Shown here piece after piece: positions 45,144-58,100 of a stretch of 64,000 bases of DNA. Source of the stretch: Larix kaempferi (Eukaryota > Streptophyta > Pinopsida > Pinales > Pinaceae); assembly GCA_027924585.1 (NCBI GenBank), contig BSBM01000764.1, positions 4,256,001 to 4,320,000 of the forward strand. The letters run 5' to 3'. The position numbers and the translations under genes are program-made. Each line of letters begins with the position of its first letter. Position 1 is the stretch's first letter. Under the pieces are notes generated by a model, which saw only the letters and a program-made list of their open reading frames with translations, ran no database searches and was not told where the DNA came from.

Positions 45144-45520
45144 AAGGGAGAGAGGATTTTAGGAACCTGTTTCAACCCTTCTCTTTCCTTTGTTATTATA
45201 TTGTTGTTGGACGCATATGCCTTGTAAGTCGTCTCGTAGTATTTGTCGACCCATAGTTTGTATTAGCCCATGGTATTGACCCATAGTATTGGACGCATAT
45301 GCTTTGTAAGTTGTCCCGTAGTATTATATGTTCCATGGTATTGACCCATAGTATTTGGCATAGACTTAGTATATAAATGTGTGTTGAGGCCAATGAAGGC
45401 ACCATGAAGTTATTTGTATTGAGCATGCTCAAAGGAGGTTTCCCCCTCGAAGTGGCCTGCGATCAATACAACATTTCTGAGTTCTGTTATTTATGCTATT
45501 TCCTATATTTTCATTAATTA
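45144..45520 (+). repeat. Polypurine tract and probable 3' LTR of the second Reina-like element
   Basis: The run AAGGGAGAGAGG lies at 45144-45155, and TGTTTCAACCC at 45168 is a possible LTR start. A TATA-like TATATAAATG lies near 45370. The box AGGAGGTTTCCCCCTCGAAG near 45435 is shared with the 5' LTR at 16289-16622. The right end is uncertain. ATTGACCCATAGTATT-type phrases are repeated inside U3 (near 45275-45350). Confidence 0.55.
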
Positions 45521-45928
45521 ATTATTGAGTGCAAGCATGTAGACAAGTAGTTTTTAAATGCCTTGTAAAGTGACATATCTTGCATCTAAAATTTGTCATC
45601 TCATAATCCAAAATCTATGTGTATTTAAAGTCCTTTCATTTGAGAATATTTTTGTCCAGAACACCTTTACTAAGGTCCGTCTCAACCCAAATATGTGCAT
45701 ATGTGCGTAAACCCACTATTTCATTCTCAGTATTTGATTTTATGTAATTTCCCAAAGCATTCCCAACATCCTCAAAAACTAATAAATACAAAAAATATAA
45801 TGGAAAGTTGGATAGGGAAACGCACACTAGCATTCCTGTAATGAATTTTCTTCTATGGTATCGCTGAGTCCTTTCAAATTGATAAAGGCATTGTACTAGC
45901 CTTCCAACCAATAATACGATAGAGGATG
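45521..45928. other. Target-site flank of the Tekay-like element; no gene seen
   Basis: No coding similarity is seen. The last bases before the LTR are GCGAC (45929-45933). Confidence 0.5.
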
Positions 45929-45933
45929 GCGAC
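45929..45933. repeat. Target site duplication, left copy (GCGAC)
   Basis: It is identical to 60791-60795 on the far side of the Tekay-like element. Confidence 0.85.
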
Positions 45934-48900
45934 TGTAACATACCCTTTTTGCTGAAAAAACACTTTATATTGGAAACATTATGTTAACTTTTATTGTAAA
46001 GTTTTATATTGGACAAGTGTCCAAGGATGACTATAATTTGCACAATATTTTATTATTAAATAAATTAAATAGGAGACAAACACCTAAGGAGACTGTTGAA
46101 AGAGTGTTTACTGACCCACTAGGTGGAAGGGAATCTGGGGTAGAAGGAAATGGACAAGTGGTAGCATCATGATGCAACTAACTAGTTGTTGGTATGGGAC
46201 AACTGCCTTGAAATGTGGTCATAGTGCCCTGGAAGGTGGGACTAGAGCTTGAGGCTCATTTATTGAAAACTGACCACTAAAGACCTAGGCAATCTTTAAA
46301 AGAGCCATTGAATTGTGTACTGAGGTTCATCAGTTTTTCTGACGAGGAAATTTACCTTGGGGTTCTACTATTTTTGCACCCAAGAGATTCAATGAGAGGA
46401 TATGCTAGTTTTTTTTATCTTGGAGTAAGTCTGTCTGTTATACTGTTGAGTTCAGAGTTATACTATTAAGTGCTGAAGATATACTGCTGAGTGCAGAGTT
46501 ATAGTATTGAGTGTTGAAGTTATAATACTAAGTGTTGAATTTGAGGGCCTTGCTTCTACCCAGAATCTTCTACCGAATGGTTCAATGAACAGGATTGGTG
46601 GTCCAAAGGAGGCAAGAAGATTGGCTGCTTCTTCTGGAAAAGGTTGGGAGGAACAGGCCTCCTTGGGTGTTTGTCCCCCTATCTACAGTTACAGGTTCTA
46701 CTTGTTATTCTTTTTCTAAGTAGTTAAAGTGTATTTGAAGATATTGTTTGAATGTTTATTAGATAAGACTGTTAAACTTTATTATGCATAAATAATTGTT
46801 AAATTTTGGTCTAGTATGAATTTGTAGAATGATAGTTTGATAAATGCAGTGATAGAACAAAATACCCTCGCTGCATTTTTCCACATACAGTTATCTGTAT
46901 CGTACCCTAGCATAGGGAAGGGAAAGTTAACATTAGATGACTGATATGTACATAATCATAGAACTAACTTTGTTCTTTTTTTTTGAGATTCCCTTATCAG
47001 TTATAAGGTTCTTTTAAGTCGTTTTTCTACCAGTTTGATTTCACAATTTAAGTATCAGGAAATGTAAAGGAATTTATATTCTGCAGACAAATATACATTT
47101 TTATAGTATCATAAATAAGTTGTATTTCTATATAGAACCCTAATGTCTCATTTGAAAATCAACCATTACCGTGCAAATAAATATATGACAGTTTATTCTA
47201 TTTTATCTTTTTTTTTCTGCATTATTCTACTTCCCTTTCATTGATATATTTGAAATGTAAATAACTGTAAACGATTCATAGAAATATCTTTCTATATTTA
47301 AATCTATTTACATCATCCGAATTGTAGTATTAGAGCAAGATATGTTTACTATTTACTGCATATTCATTTCTTATTTCAGGATAAAAACATAACTAATAAT
47401 ATCTATGTATCAGACCCTTATAATATTAGAATAAGACTTCTTTGGACAAACGTCCCATTTCTTGACCGAAACCCCAACATTTGGTATTCTTTCCAATAAT
47501 TATTGAATTCAATCTTTTATTTATGATAGAGCCATAGAATAAATATTATAAATAGTATCAGTTTCATATATTATTACTATAGTCGTAATAGCCGAGGGTT
47601 AAAGACCCTATCGGCTTAATCACATTTTACATATGATCACATAAAAAAATAATGTCGGTAGTAAGCTTTCGCCAGGGTTCCCGAATTATTTTATAAAACA
47701 AAATCACTTAAACCTTTTCTATTGCAAAACCAAATAGCTATCTAATTAAACATTATAAACTCAGACAGGGTTATTTATCTATCAATCATAATATTTAAAC
47801 TATGTTTTGGTTCGATTCAATAGGGTTTCATTGCCATTCACTTAAATATTAAAGCATTGCTAGTACGAAATATTTATCTCTTTCATGCAGACGAGTTATC
47901 CCGTGGCTCTTAGCTTTTATCAAAGCCCTACTCTATCAATTATCAATTTAGACAAACACATAAATCACTTTAAAACCTTTTTAGTTTCTTTAAATACTGT
48001 ATCTCCATTAAAATAATTGAGGGTTCATCCCTTTAGTAAATACATTGTAAAAACAAGTTTACATTATCAACAGAAGTGAGAGTGAAACGATGCAAAGCAG
48101 TGAGATCAGACAAGCCGAGGATCCCATCCTCTCGGCACTTATCGTTTGGCTCACAAAATATAAACACCAGCCAAAATATCTTTCAAGATTCGAATATTCG
48201 GCTCTTGTCAAACATCAAAGCGTGGGTCAAATCATGCCAGGAGAACCTACGAGGGTAAAAGACCACCGAGGCTTACCAAGTGATTTGAGCAGCATTCTTC
48301 CACTGAGCCTCCAACATAACAATTCTTCAATGATGTTAACACCTGCCATAAAAACCATTGAGAGGTTAAACAATTTAACAACGTAGGGTTTAACCTTTAA
48401 ACTTTTCAAATAACATCACTACATGGTTTCGAACACATTACCTTTGTAACGAAGACAGAAAATTGAGACATTGATAACATTGAAGTTAGAGCCACTTAGC
48501 AAACACTGCAGAGAAGGGATTTAGACACTGTCAATCACCCTTTCCTTCAATTCAAGAAATTTGGCCTCTGGTTCAAAACTGAACTCAAAACTATCAGAAA
48601 AATCCTGAGAACCATTTCTGAAAACACCAGTGAACGCTGCAATAAAGATTGACACTCAAAGTCTCATTTAAGACTTGGAAATATCAAGATCAGTCGATGG
48701 TCTCACCATCGAATCCGAGGAAGGAGTCCTCAGACACTCAACTATCAAACCCTACAAAGTTGCGGATGGTCGGCCTCTCCCCAAGACCAGTAACCTCAAA
48801 TGAATGCCAAAGAAGTAACTTCAACGGAGATGTGGTGAGAGTAGTCTAGGGTTTAAGACCCCAACCCGAGACAGATTAAGATCAACGGATGAGATTGAGC

Positions 48901-50266
48901 CAACTTATCATCTCAATTTACGAAGTTTCAATTGCATTCAATCTCATTAATGACCATACCAACGTGAATTCCAACTCGGAAACAAGTCACCAAGTATCCA
49001 TGCACAACTCGGATTGATAAGCAGTATTGTCACAGGAAACCCACATGAGTGATACCACTTTGGAAACCTACCAAACATTCCACCATGGAAATTAGTTGGA
49101 AGCATTAATGCATAGATAGGACACGTTACACCTACCAACATATGTCTGCAACGAATTTAATACCCATAAATATCCACTATCAATTCATTGGACTTGTTTA
49201 CACAGTGTAATGTACTACACTGTCAATGTTTATAATCTCTAAAACATAGCATTGCAATTAGGGTTTTTGCACTATAATATTTCATTACATTCCCAATGTA
49301 TTTGGTCAAAAACGCATAGCTACATATTTATTAGTTGCATATTTCCCAAATAACTTAGGTCACAGCTTATAAAAGATATTTTGATACTGGCTATGGTTAA
49401 AATTTCTTAAATGGGAATTGTAGCATTATGTGTCACTATCATTTACTTGCCATATTTTATAATGCATAGTGTAGATATTTCACAATAATGTTTAAAGACC
49501 TATAGTCTTACAAATTTAAAATTTGTGTTATCACATATAAGGTAATTATAATTAAGTATCCTTTTGCAACAATATTATGGGTAACTTGTAATATTGAAAT
49601 AATTCACCTAATAGTATGCATGATATTACAACTCTTTGCAAACAAGAAAATTGATGCTAGGATCATAGTAGGCACATACACATCGTATTCTAACATGTAA
49701 GTAAGAGCCCATATATTACAACTCATCGTTTGACAACTCACTAAGAGTCTAGTCGAATAACAATGGTTGCGATTGTTGTAACTTTTGAATTAATGGTTTA
49801 AATAACACTTACTGAAATAATTCTCGAGCATGGGGTACTTAGTTTTTATGTCACAAGCTTAGGCAGTTAATTGAAAACATTGTTTAAGAAGATCTTGTAG
49901 TACTGGATTTGACGAGTAATTCTTACCTGCGAATCTGCGCATAGAAACAGTTACAATGCTTTAGCTAACATAGCTAAGTAAACCTCATGGTACCCCGTAG
50001 GACCCCTTTGTCATCATCCAAGAGCAAACTGTCAGTATTTTTTCAAGAAATATTTATCGCAAGATAAACTTTAATTACAGCATTTTGATGTACAGTTTCA
50101 CACAAGCAAAACTATTGTTGTATTCTGGTTATAAAAAAAAATTACAGTGTTGTTATCGCTAATTGTTATTTAGTTAAAGGATTAGCATTTATTTATTTCC
50201 ACATCAGCAAGTACAACATTTAATGCTACTTCAAAAAAAAAAATTGTGAAATTTCGAGATGTTACA
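45934..50266 (+). repeat. 5' LTR of the Tekay-like element (4,333 bp)
   Basis: It runs TGTAACA to TGTTACA with the same order of blocks as the 3' LTR. It contains the un-interrupted version of the site where the 3' LTR has its insertion (near 46518, TGTTGAAGTTATAATACTAA). No long ORF is conserved in a coding manner between the copies. Several AT-rich, TATA-like stretches occur, so I do not assign a promoter. Confidence 0.95.
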
Positions 50267-50284
50267 TGTAATATTAGAGCGCGA
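50267..50284 (+). promoter_or_regulatory. Degenerate primer binding site
   Basis: TGTAATATTAGAGCGCGAG follows the LTR directly and resembles the usual TGGTATCAGAGC initiator-tRNA-Met site, with several changes. Confidence 0.6.
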
Positions 50285-50411
50285 GTTCAAACTCTAGGCC
50301 TGAAATAGGCTCACACGTGCAAAACAGAAAATGAAACCAGAAAAGTTTATGTTACTGACTTTTATTTAATTTTGTTTATGTACAGAACAGTTTGACATTT
50401 AATTTGCAGGT

Positions 50412-51962
50412 ATGGAAATATCGGAGGAATCAACAGAGGACAGATCTCCTCGTAATGAACATAATAATAATAATAATCATGAAGGAATATATGTTGAATT
50501 AAATAATCAGTCTTTTGAACTTCTATGTACTGTAAAAGATTTAAAATCTGAGATAAGAACTATTAAAGAAGAAAATGAACGTATTTTGAAGGCGCGAGAA
50601 GAGTTAAATCATATTTTAATGGAGAATTGTCATAACAAGGAAAGAGGCAGGAAATCAGAAATGGAGTCTGATTCTGGTACAATATCCCACAAACATAAAC
50701 ACAAGAAAGTAAAGAATGGTAAAAGTAATAGTTACTCTTCATCTGAATCTGATCAAGGTAATTGTAATTATGATCATGACAGCAGTGACAACGATTGTTG
50801 TTCTAAAAATAGGAAACATAAGCATCATGAGCAGATTATTGGAGAGTTTAAAAAGATTAAGCCACCAACCTTTAATGGCGAAAGTGAAAAAGGTGAGACA
50901 GCTGAAGCATGGCTGTCTGGAATGAAGAAGTATTTTAACATTTATGACTACTCTTCTCAGTTAAAAGCCAAGATGGCTATTTACAGTCTGACTGGAAAGG
51001 TAGACATTTGGTGGCAGGATCTTAAAAGAATTAAGGGCATAAAAGAAAGAAACATAACCTGGAGTATGTTTAAAATTTTATTTAAGAAAAAGTTCTTGTC
51101 AAAACAATACTATGCAGATAAGTCAAAAGAGTTTTATGATTTAAAATTGGGTACTATGAACATGAAGAAGTTGTGCAGCAAGTTCCTTAGTTTACTGAGG
51201 TATGTACCTTACATGGTCGAAGAAAAGCCTAAGGTACAAAGGTTTCTAAGTTGTCTACCTTTCAACATAAAAGACGAGATCGAGTATGATAACCCTTCCA
51301 CTTTGGAAGAGGCTATGAGGAAAGCTAATTTCTGTTTTGATCAAAACAAAAAAAGAGAAGGAACAACTGGCTGGAAAAGTAACAAGTCTAATCAATTTGA
51401 TCATAGAAAGAAGAGTTTTAATCATAATTTTGGAAGTTTTAAGAAAAATTTTAACAACAGAAAATTTCCAAGTAATAATAATTACAGGGGTAATACACCA
51501 CAAAATTTTACTACTGCAAGGAATGTACCTAATAATAATAACAACACCAGGTATGTTGAACAGAAAAGACCTTTGAAGTGTTTTGATTGTGGTGGACCAC
51601 ATAAGAGAGCAGATTGCCCACACAACAGAAGCGCAGTCAACAACATTCACACTATGCAAGCAGAACCTATAGTTGGAGATGTAGCAAGAGAAATGCCCAG
51701 AATAAATGCAGTGCTGAAAAATCATCAAGCAGACCATCAAACATCTATGGTCGAAATCGAAGGTATGATACAAAACAAATCTATTTCCATTATGATAGAT
51801 CCAGGTGCAAATTTGAGTTACATTTCACTTGCTTTAGTGGAAAGTTGCAAGTTAAAAGTAGAAAAATTTGATAATTCATGGTTAGTTCAGCTTGCAACAT
51901 GCACTAAAAGGAAGGTTACAGATTTTGTCAAAAATTGTGATGTGTCTATGAGTCGGCTGTAA
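50412..51962 (+). CDS. Tekay-like Gag with the start of the protease (516 codons)
   Basis: The ATG lies about 145 bases after the LTR. Residues 1-90 hold an asparagine-rich stretch and a coiled-coil-like segment (LKSEIRTIKEENERILKARE), and residues 90-150 are Ser/Asp/His/Lys-rich. The capsid begins at FKKIKPPTFNGESEKGETAE, then WLSGMKKYF and WWQDLKRIKG, LSKQYYADKSKEFYDLKLGT. An Asn/Lys-rich linker leads to the knuckle CFDCGGPHKRADC (about residues 393-405). The protease active site reads IMIDPGANLSYIS, so the usual Ser/Thr after Asp is Pro. A TAA at 51960-51962 cuts the frame, which continues in phase after it. Gag itself is intact. Whether it is still expressed cannot be told. Confidence 0.85.
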   Translation: MEISEESTEDRSPRNEHNNNNNHEGIYVELNNQSFELLCTVKDLKSEIRTIKEENERILKAREELNHILMENCHNKERGRKSEMESDSGTISHKHKHKKVKNGKSNSYSSSESDQGNCNYDHDSSDNDCCSKNRKHKHHEQIIGEFKKIKPPTFNGESEKGETAEAWLSGMKKYFNIYDYSSQLKAKMAIYSLTGKVDIWWQDLKRIKGIKERNITWSMFKILFKKKFLSKQYYADKSKEFYDLKLGTMNMKKLCSKFLSLLRYVPYMVEEKPKVQRFLSCLPFNIKDEIEYDNPSTLEEAMRKANFCFDQNKKREGTTGWKSNKSNQFDHRKKSFNHNFGSFKKNFNNRKFPSNNNYRGNTPQNFTTARNVPNNNNNTRYVEQKRPLKCFDCGGPHKRADCPHNRSAVNNIHTMQAEPIVGDVAREMPRINAVLKNHQADHQTSMVEIEGMIQNKSISIMIDPGANLSYISLALVESCKLKVEKFDNSWLVQLATCTKRKVTDFVKNCDVSMSRL

Positions 51963-52582
51963 ATGCAAGTTAATCTTAATGTTTTACCATTAGGGTCATA
52001 TGACTTGTTGATTGGCATGGACTGGCTTGAACATCATAGAGTAGTACTTAATTGTTATGAGAAATCTTTTACTTGTTTGAATAATGAAGGTATTACTAAA
52101 ACAGTAAAAAGAATTCATAGAAAGATTTCAGTAAGACAAATTTTTGCTTTACAAGTAAAAAGAGTTGCAAGAAAGGGTTGTAAAATGTTTGTTGTTAATG
52201 TTGTTAATGTTGTTAATGTTGTTAATGACAGATGCTCATCTAAAGAAGATAAAGCAAAACTGGAGGATATACATGTTCTTAAGGACTTTTCTGATGTATT
52301 TTCGGAAGAAATTTCAGGATTACCTCCAAAAAGGGAAGTTGATTTCACCATTGAGTTGGTACCGGGTGCGGTACCAAGCTCAAAGGCTCCTTACAGAATG
52401 AATATTCTGGAATTAAATGAACTAAAATCTCAACTGAACGAATTAATAGATAAAACTTACATACGTCCGAATGTGTCTCCTTGGGGAGCACCAGTTATTT
52501 TTGTTAAGAAGAAGGACGGTACCATGTGATTGTGCATAGATTACCGTCAACTTAATAAAATGACCATTAAAACTGATATCCC
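51963..52582 (+). pseudogene. Tekay-like pol: protease end and RT fingers
   Basis: The frame of gag resumes: LNVLPLGSYDLLIGMDWLEH (second protease block), SFTCLNNEG, then DVFSEEISGLPPKREVDFTI, ELVPGAVPSSKAPYRM and WGAPVIFVKKKDGTM. A TGA at 52527-52529 falls where the family usually has Arg (KDGTM, stop, LCIDYRQLNK), consistent with CGA to TGA. A 12-base GTTAATGTTGTT-type repeat near 52190-52225 adds VVNVVNVVN. A frameshift follows near 52585. Confidence 0.85.
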
Positions 52583-53388
52583 TTGCCCCGCATCGACAAT
52601 CTATTCAATCAGGTACGCGGAGCAAAGATATTTACTAAAATTGATTTAAGGTCTAGTTATCATCAAGTTAGAATAAAAGATGAAGACATATTCAAAACTG
52701 CTTTCAGAACTCGTTATGGACACTACGAGTTCGTAGTTATGCCTTTTGGGCTAACTAATGCATCGACAGTTTTCATGTGTTTAATGAACAACATTCTGCA
52801 TAAGTATCTGGATAAGTTTGTAGTTGTGTTTATTGATGCTATTTTAATTTACTCAAAAACTAAAGAAGAGCATGACGAACACTTAAGAATAATTCTGCAA
52901 GTTTTAAGAGAACATTAGCTTTATGCTAAGTTCAGTATATGTGACTTTTATAAAGATAAAATACAGTACTTACGTCACATAATATCTAAAGACGAAATTT
53001 ATGTCAACCCTGATAAGATAAAAGTGATTAACGAGTGGCCTGTCCCTAAATACATAACTGACGTACGATCATTTATGGGGATAATAAGTTACTACAGAAA
53101 TTTTATCGAAGGGTTCTCTATAATTGCTAACCCCATCACTTCTTTACAGAAGAAAGGGAAGAAATTCTTATGGGATAAAAAGTGTCAAGAAAGCTTTAAT
53201 AAGTTAAAATAATTGTTAACAACCACACCAATTTTAAAGATTGCTAATCCCAACAAGGATTTCGTTGTATGCACTGATGCATGCAACGATGGACTTGGAG
53301 GGGTCTTAACTCAAGAAGGTCATGCCATTGCTTTTGATTCAATAAATTAAAAATACATGAAAAGAATTACACAACTTACGATCTCAAG
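52583..53388 (+). pseudogene. Tekay-like RT palm and start of RNase H, catalytic Asp changed, several stops
   Basis: [48 protein letters not shown] are clear RT blocks. The active site reads [11 protein letters not shown]: the second of the two catalytic aspartates is Ala (GCT at 52838-52840). A TAG stop lies at 52916-52918 (REH, stop, LYAKFS). The connection follows, VRSFMGIISYYRNFIEGF near 53060, then a TAA near 53211. RNase H starts at FVVCTDACNDGLGGVLTQEG near 53265 and is broken by a TAA near 53348 and a small frameshift. Confidence 0.88.
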
Positions 53389-53934
53389 TTGGCAGCCGTG
53401 ATACATGCACTAAAAATGTGGTGCCATTACTTGATTGGAAGAAAGTTTATACTAATGATGGATAATAAGGGCTTAAAGTATTTGTTGGATCAAACAAATC
53501 TTAAGGCAAGACAAGCTAGATGGCTAGATTTCCTTAGCGAGTTTGATTTCGAGATTCAACACATTAAGGGAAAAGAAAACAAAGTTGTTGATGCCTTGAG
53601 CAGAAATGCCAAATTAAGTTTTATGGCAACAATCAGCACATTTAAAACAGATCTGGAAAATCAGATTGAAGAAGGAAGTAATCAAGATGAAAATTACCGA
53701 AATTTGCATGCAAAAGTTGCTAAAAATTTATCTAAAAATTTGATAACAGATTACAGCATTAATGAAAAAGGATTCTTAATTTATAAAAACAGAATTTATG
53801 TACCTAATGTGTCAAAAGTTAAGCTATTGATTTTGGATGAAGTTCATAAAAGTCCCTATTCAGGACACCCCGGTTATCAGAAAATGATAACTATGTTAAG
53901 AAATGATTGCTTTTGGCCCAAAATGAAGAATTAA
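53389..53934 (+). pseudogene. Tekay-like RNase H end and integrase zinc-binding domain
   Basis: HALKMWCHYLIGRKFILMMD, LKARQARWLDFLSEFDFEIQ and HIKGKENKVVDALSRN complete the RNase H. The integrase N-terminus reads EVHKSPYSGHPGYQKMITML, then CFWPKMKN before a TAA at 53932-53934. The HHCC domain continues in the next open stretch (CFECQTIK). Confidence 0.88.
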
Positions 53935-55107
53935 GTGGCTGAGTATATAGCTAGGTGTTTTGAATGTCAGACTATTAAGGATGAACATCAACACCCAACT
54001 GGACTATCACAGCCGTTTCCAATTCTGGAATGGAAATGGGAAATTATAAGTATTGAATTTATTACAAGTTTGCCTAAGAATCAAAAGCAAAATGATTCTA
54101 TAATGGTTGTTGTGGATAAATTAAGTAAGGCTGCTCATTTTATTCCTATCAAAACTACTTTTAAGGACCCTAACATTGCAGAGGTGTTTATGAAGCAAAT
54201 TTTTTGCTTGCACGGGATTCCAAAGGTAATTATTTTTTATCGAGATTCCAAGTTCACTGAAAAATTTTGCACAGCACTGTTTAAAGGTTTAAATACTAAA
54301 CTGAATTTTAGCACTTCTTTCCACCCACAAACTGATGGTCAAACAGAAAGGGTAAATCAGATTTTAGAAGACATGCTTAGAATGTATGTCAAAGATCATC
54401 CATCTAAGTGGGAAGATTATTTACATTTAGCAGAATTTGCATGCAATAATCATTATCAAGCATCTGCTAGGTTTAGTCCATTTGAAATTTTATATGGAAG
54501 AAAGTGTAGCACTCCTATATCTTGGGATAATCTCGTTGATAGATTAATGTTAGGACCAGATTTGTTAAAAGAAATGGAGCTAACCGTGAAACAGGTACAA
54601 AGCAACTTAAAAGTTGCACAAGATAGGCAAAAAAGCTATGCAGATCTGAAATGCACTAAAAAAGAATTTCAAGTTGGAGATCATGTCTTTGTAAAGGTAA
54701 AACCCAAGAAAAGTTCTTTAAATCTTGGGATTTGTGCTAAACTAGCACCAAGGTACTGCAGTCCATTCGAATTCCTATCAAGGATTAGACCGGTTGCATA
54801 TCAGTTAGCATTACCATCTAACTTGAGAATCCATAATGTTTTTCACGTATCTGTTTTAAAGAAGTATGTGCACGCTGCTACTCATGTGCTGAATTGGAAT
54901 GACATACAGGTGGAACCCGAAGGAGATTTTCAGGTGGAACCGGACTGTATCCTCGACAGGAGGGAAATTATGCTTTGGAATCACAACATAAGGCAGGTAA
55001 AGGTGCAATGGAAGCACTTTAGCCCTGATGAAGCTACTTGGGAACTAGAAAGCAATATGTGGACAGCATATCCAGTTCTGTTCCAGGAAGGATCTGATGA
55101 AGAATAA
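53935..55107 (+). pseudogene. Tekay-like integrase core and chromodomain-like C-terminus (390 codons open)
   Basis: The core reads WEIISIEFITSLP (Glu in place of the first catalytic Asp), VVVDKLSKAAHFIP, VIIFYRDSKF (Tyr in place of the second Asp) and HPQTDGQTERVNQ (the Glu present). The post-core follows: CNNHYQASARFSPFEILYGR and FQVGDHVFVKVKPKKSSL, then RIHNVFHVSVLKKYVHAATH. The last 55 residues (DCILDRREIMLWNHNIRQVK, WKHFSPDEATWELE) are a chromodomain-like motif of the CHDII type, which marks the chromovirus (Tekay/Del) clade. The stop is at 55105-55107. Two of three catalytic residues are changed. Confidence 0.9.
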
Positions 55108-55133
55108 GCAACATCGAGGACGATGCTGAGCTT

Positions 55134-55145
55134 AAGTGGGGTGTT
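55134..55145 (+). promoter_or_regulatory. Polypurine tract of the Tekay-like element
   Basis: AAGTGGGGTGTT directly precedes TGTAACATACCC, the 3' LTR start. Confidence 0.8.
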
Positions 55146-58100
55146 TGTAACATACCCATTTTTGTTGAAAAACACTTTATATTGGAAACATTATGTTAAA
55201 TTTTATTGTAAAGTTTTATATTGGACAAGTGTCCAAGGATGACTATAATTTGCACATTATTTTATTATTAAATAAATTAAATAGGAGACAAAAACCTAAG
55301 GAAACTGTTGAAAGAGTGTTTACTGACCCACTAGGTGGAATGGAATCTGGGGCAGAAGACAATGGACAAGTGGCAATATCATGATGCAACTAACTAGCTG
55401 TTGGTATGGGACAACTCCCCTGAAATGTGGTCATAGTGCCCTGGAAGGTGGGACTGGAGCTTGAGGCTCATTTATTGAAAACTGAACACTAAAGACCTAG
55501 GCAATCTTTAAAAGAGCCATTGAATTGTGGACTGAGGTTCATCACTTTTTCTGACGAGGAAATTTACCTTGGGGTTCTGTTGTTTTTGCATCCAAGAGAT
55601 TCAATGAGAGGATATGCTAGTTTTTTATCATGGAGTAAGTCTATCTGTTATACTGCTGAGTGCAGAGTTATACTATTGAGTGTTGAAGATATACTGTTGA
55701 GTGCAAAGTTATAGTATTGAGTGTTGAAGATATATGTCACGTCCCCTCCCATTATACTAGTGCAATGGAGAGGATCGTGATCCTAAACCGGGCATCTAGC
55801 CCCATGTACTTATGAAGTAAGCATGCAAGACATATGAGGATGCATAAGTATATGTTTATACACAGCAGAAGTAATTTCAATTACTCATTCATTTTACATT
55901 CAAGATATTCATCAATTAAACAATTGAAAGATAGCACAAGAGGATACTTATCTTAATGAAGTAGTCCCAAGCAACCAGCTACGCTTTTGCAACATTCCAC
56001 CCAACCGTAGGCCAGTGTGCTCCTTAATCTCTCAGCACCACTGCCACCCCCGAGCTGAGCATGATCTCCACAAGGAACTAGGGAACAACAGGGTCTCACA
56101 TAACCATAGATACACCAGAATCAACCATACCAACCAGCAGTTGGGTTTCTGAGGCTGCTAGGAGAGGGATGCATATAACAGCAAAAGTGTAAGTGTTGGG
56201 CATGAGAAAAACGTTTCAACAGTGGAATGCACAAGATGGGGTTTCTTGAGCTTCAGAAAAACGTGGGTAGACTCAAAACAAATTGGCAAACTGGGAAAAT
56301 TCGACTGGGAGAGCAACCCATTCCAGAAAAACGCCCCAAGGGCAAAAACGACCTCTCCCTCAGCCCAAAATCGCATCCCTCCTTTCCCAGCTACTGCACA
56401 ATACCAAAAACGAGTTCCTGGACATGGAAAAACGCAGGGTTATGGTGAAAAACGTGAGGATCAACTCCAGTAAGCTCAGTCTGCGTGAGAGGAAGAATGC
56501 CATGGGTGAAGAATGGCTTTGGGCCAATTTCGTGTGGGTTTTCTTGCCCAACCAACCCAAAACTCGATTTCCCAGGTTGATGTCTTTCCCATACACGAAA
56601 ATTGACAGCCATACCTATCCCATCCCAAGGCATTAATTGTCTCAACCAATTATTGGAAGAATTAAATGATTGGGTGCATGAGGCCAAATGGGTAGTTGAG
56701 AGTTCATGGGTTTCCTCAATGGAATGGCTTAACACCATGGCTCAAGGGTTTGGTTATTTTTCCTCCCTATTCCTTGTAAAGATCATGCCCCCATCTCTTT
56801 GTTGCATTGCGTAGCTGGTTGTGGGTTTTTCATTAAAATTGCATATTTACATGATGTCCGATTTTACCTTGTGCACCTCTAGCACAAGAACTCTATGCAT
56901 CTATTCTAATTTCCGATACATAGAACGATAAATCAATGGCGGGGCCTTGGCATTGAGCTCCTCACCATGACTAAATAACAATATTTACATCATTTACAAT
57001 ATTAATGCAATAGGGTCAAGCTGGGGACGTTACAATATACTACTGAGTGCTGAATTTGAGGGCCTTGCTTCTACCCAGAATCTTCTACCTAATGGCTCAG
57101 TGAATAGGCTCGGTGGTCCAAAGGAGGCAAGTAGATTGGTTGCTTCTTCTAGAAAAGGTTGGGAGGAACAAGCCTCCTTGGGTGTTTGTCCCCCTATCTA
57201 CAGTTACAGGTTCTACTTGTTATTCTTTTCCTAAGTAGTTAAAGTGTATTTGAAGATGTTGTTTGAATGTTTATTAGATAAGACTATTAAACTTTATTAT
57301 GCATAAATAATTATTAAATTCTTGTCTAGTATGAATTTGTAGAATGATAGTTTGATAAATGTAGTGATAGAACAAAATACCCTCCCTGCGTTTTTCCACA
57401 TACAGTTATCTGTATCGTACCCTAGCATAAGGAAGGGAAAGTTAACATTAGATGACTGATATGTACAGAATCATAGAACTAACTCTGTTATTTTTTTTGA
57501 GATTCAATTATCAGTTATAAGGTTCTTTTAAGTCGTTTTTCTACCAGTTTGATTTCACACTTTAAGTATCAGGAAATGTAAAGGCATTTATATTCTGCAG
57601 AAAAATATACATTTTTATAGTATCAGAAATAAGTTGTATTTCTGTACAGAACCCTAATGTCTCATTTGAAAATCAACCATTATTGTGCAAATAAATATAT
57701 GACAGTCTATTCTATTTTCTCTTTTTCTGCATTATTCTACTTCCCTTTCATTGATATATTTGAAATGTAAATATCTGTAAATGATTCATAGAAATATCTT
57801 TCTATATTTAAATCTATTTACATCATCCACATTGTAGTATTAGAGCAATATAGGTTTACTATTTACTACATATTCATTTCTTATTTCGGAATAAAAACAT
57901 AACTAATAATATCTATGTATCGGACCCTTATAATCTTAGAATAAGACTTCTTTGGACAAACGTCCCATTTCTTGACCGAAACCCCAACATTTGGTATTCT
58001 TTCCAATAATTATCGAATTCAATCTTTTATTTATGATAGAGCCATAGAATAAATATTATAAACAAAATCAAGTATCGGTTTCATATATGATTACTATAGT

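Noticed and set aside
48947-49141. Minus-strand ORF present in both Tekay-like LTRs (also 59469-59663), and the pair 48227-48409 / 58749-58931
   Set aside because: They are shared only because LTRs are copies. About 10 of 64 residues differ in the first pair, with no sign of coding constraint.
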